A stretch of DNA of 6,057 bases from Methanomicrobiales archaeon (GTDB lineage Archaea; Halobacteriota; Methanomicrobia; Methanomicrobiales; Methanoculleaceae), in the NCBI GenBank assembly GCA_012521035.1, contig JAAYND010000065.1, forward strand, positions 1-6,057, written 5' to 3'. Made by a program: the position numbers and the translations under genes. The notes under the pieces are model-generated. The model saw only the letters and a program-made list of their open reading frames with translations, was not told the DNA's origin and made no database searches. The stretch's first letter is position 1; each line of letters opens with the position of its first letter. Positions 4,963 through 6,057 of this stretch are shown one piece after another.

Positions 4963-5557
4963 GATATTCCGGAGCCTCCAGGGCGAGGGGAAGAACCAGG
5001 GCCGGCCCTGCACCTTCATCAGGCTTGTAGGCTGCAACCTCAGGTGCGCCTGGTGCGACACCACCTACGCCTATGAGGGCGGGGTGGAGATGAGCGTCGC
5101 AGAGGTTCTCGACCACGTCTGGTTGCAGAACGGGAAGTATATATCCATCACCGGCGGGGAACCGCTCCTCTGGGCGGACGAGGTCTTCGAACTCCTCAGG
5201 AAGTTTGCCGTCCACGACTACCAGGTCGAGATCGAGACAAACGGCACCATCGACTTCCGGGAGATGCAGCCCTACGCCTCCATCTGCATGGACGTCAAAT
5301 GCCCATCGTCGGGGGAGGAGAGCGATCTCTCTCTCCTCCGCTACATCACGCCCCGTGACTCCGTCAAGTTCGTCGTCGCGGACGAGACTGATCTCCTCTA
5401 CGCCCGTGCGGTGATCGATCACTACGATATCCAGGGTGAGGCCTTCATATCGCCGGTCGAGGGGTCCGACTACCGCGCCATCGCCGGGTACATCGTCAAA
5501 GAAGACCTCCCTGTGAGGTTCCAGGTGCAGCTCCACAAGATCCTCGGGGTGAGGTGA
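4949..5557 (+). CDS. queE: 7-carboxy-7-deazaguanine synthase QueE (radical SAM)
   Basis: QueE rearranges 6-carboxytetrahydropterin into 7-carboxy-7-deazaguanine, using SAM, a [4Fe-4S] cluster and Mg2+. The 202-aa protein carries the cluster motif CNLRCAWC (Cys29, Cys33, Cys36; CxxxCxxC). LQGEG (10-14) is the family N-terminal substrate-site motif, followed by the SAM-binding TGGEP (68-72), ETNGT (96-100), DVKCPSSG (115-122) and the C-terminal QLHKI (194-198). The ATG lies inside the end of queD, with 14 shared bases in another frame, and no clear ribosome binding site precedes it; reinitiation by ribosomes finishing queD is the likely mechanism. It is the middle gene of the preQ0 operon, and all expected key residues are present. 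Confidence 0.95.
   Translation: MIVSEIFRSLQGEGKNQGRPCTFIRLVGCNLRCAWCDTTYAYEGGVEMSVAEVLDHVWLQNGKYISITGGEPLLWADEVFELLRKFAVHDYQVEIETNGTIDFREMQPYASICMDVKCPSSGEESDLSLLRYITPRDSVKFVVADETDLLYARAVIDHYDIQGEAFISPVEGSDYRAIAGYIVKEDLPVRFQVQLHKILGVR
5546..5552 (+). promoter_or_regulatory. Ribosome binding site of queC
   Basis: GGGGTGA, at the 3' end of queE, ends five bases before the queC ATG at 5558. A second GAGGTGA follows directly and includes the queE stop, but it abuts the ATG with no spacing, so the first copy is probably the working one. Confidence 0.6.
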
Positions 5558-6057
5558 ATGAAGGCGGTATGCCTCCTCTCGGGCGGCATGGACTCCTCGA
5601 CGCTCGCGTATGTCGCAAAGGATATGGGCTACGATATCATCGCGCTCCACTTCACCTACGGTCAGCGCACCGAGGCAAAAGAGCGGGCGTGCGCGAAGAC
5701 CATCGCCCGGATGCTCGATGCAGTGGAGTTTGTCGAGATCGGTCTTGAGCATTTCAGAGTGATCGGGGCATCGAGCCTGACCGATCCGGAGATCCCGGTC
5801 GAGGAGTACACCGGTGAACCGGATTCCATGCCGGCCACCTACGTCCCGTTCAGAAACGCTAACCTCCTCGCTATCGCGACCAGCCTTGCGGAAGCCCGCC
5901 GGGCAGAGGCGATCTTCATCGGTGTCCAGACCGCCGACTACCCCGGGTATCCCGACTGCCGACCGGAGTTCATCGAGGCCTTCCAGAGAGTTGTCGACCT
6001 CGGCACGGCGGCAGACCCCCGGATCACCCTCATGACACCCTTTGTCCGGATGACGAA
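5558..6057 (+). CDS. queC: 7-cyano-7-deazaguanine (preQ0) synthase QueC, 3' truncated by window
   Basis: QueC converts 7-carboxy-7-deazaguanine to preQ0 with ATP and ammonia. The window shows 166 codons and two further bases, with no stop; a full protein is about 220-240 aa. The PP-loop ATP motif SGGMDSS (8-14) is intact. Further family blocks are FTYGQRTEAKE (32-42), YVPFRNANLL (95-104), where most relatives have YVPGRN, and GVQTADYPGYPDCRPEFI (122-139). The C-terminal four-cysteine zinc site is beyond the window. The ATG follows the queE TGA with no gap (TGAATG). In archaea preQ0 is inserted at G15 of tRNA by a tRNA-guanine transglycosylase and then made into archaeosine; those genes are not in this window. 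Confidence 0.95.
   Translation, partial: MKAVCLLSGGMDSSTLAYVAKDMGYDIIALHFTYGQRTEAKERACAKTIARMLDAVEFVEIGLEHFRVIGASSLTDPEIPVEEYTGEPDSMPATYVPFRNANLLAIATSLAEARRAEAIFIGVQTADYPGYPDCRPEFIEAFQRVVDLGTAADPRITLMTPFVRMT

Noticed and set aside
4802..5752. 316-codon open frame on the - strand opposite queD, queE and queC
   Set aside because: It is antisense to three well-identified enzymes. Its His/Asp/Leu/Val-rich composition is the usual mirror of GC-biased third positions, and no family pattern is seen.

Overview
The window looks like chromosomal DNA from a GC-rich methanogenic archaeon of the Methanomicrobiales type; Methanoculleus or a close relative is my best guess. The evidence is an archaeal EF-2 with its diphthamide histidine, archaeal-type S12 and S7, the queD-queE-queC route to preQ0, TATA-box promoters, GGTG/GGAGGTGA ribosome binding sites, and T-rich tracts instead of bacterial hairpin terminators. 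The genus is inferred from the feel of the protein sequences, not from a search.

Layout. Bases 1-111 are the last 36 codons of a Thi4-family gene (+). After an AT-rich promoter/terminator region comes a 216-aa gene (+, 155-805) that I assign tentatively to the poorly understood BLES03/DUF1917 family. It converges on the translation cluster across about 310 bases in which I find no gene. The translation cluster is on the - strand and is transcribed rps12 -> rps7 -> EF-2 (4375 down to 1116). A 173-base divergent promoter region follows, and then the preQ0 operon queD-queE-queC (+, 4549 to the window end). queC is cut by the window edge.

How the genes work together. S12, S7 and EF-2 act in ribosomal decoding and translocation. 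QueD, QueE and QueC turn dihydroneopterin triphosphate into 7-cyano-7-deazaguanine (preQ0). In archaea preQ0 is placed in the tRNA D-loop at position 15 and converted to archaeosine, so both divergent operons serve translation. queD overlaps queE by 14 bases and queC starts directly after the queE stop, so the three are almost certainly one transcript.

The gene content is mostly conserved housekeeping; I do not see a new defence system, mobile element, CRISPR array or RNA gene. The points most worth a second look are the BLES03-like gene with its unexplained N-terminal region, the perfectly palindromic TATA element of the que promoter, the second palindrome and small hairpin upstream of rps12, the T7 tract between rps7 and EF-2, and the translation cluster standing apart from its usual archaeal neighbours.
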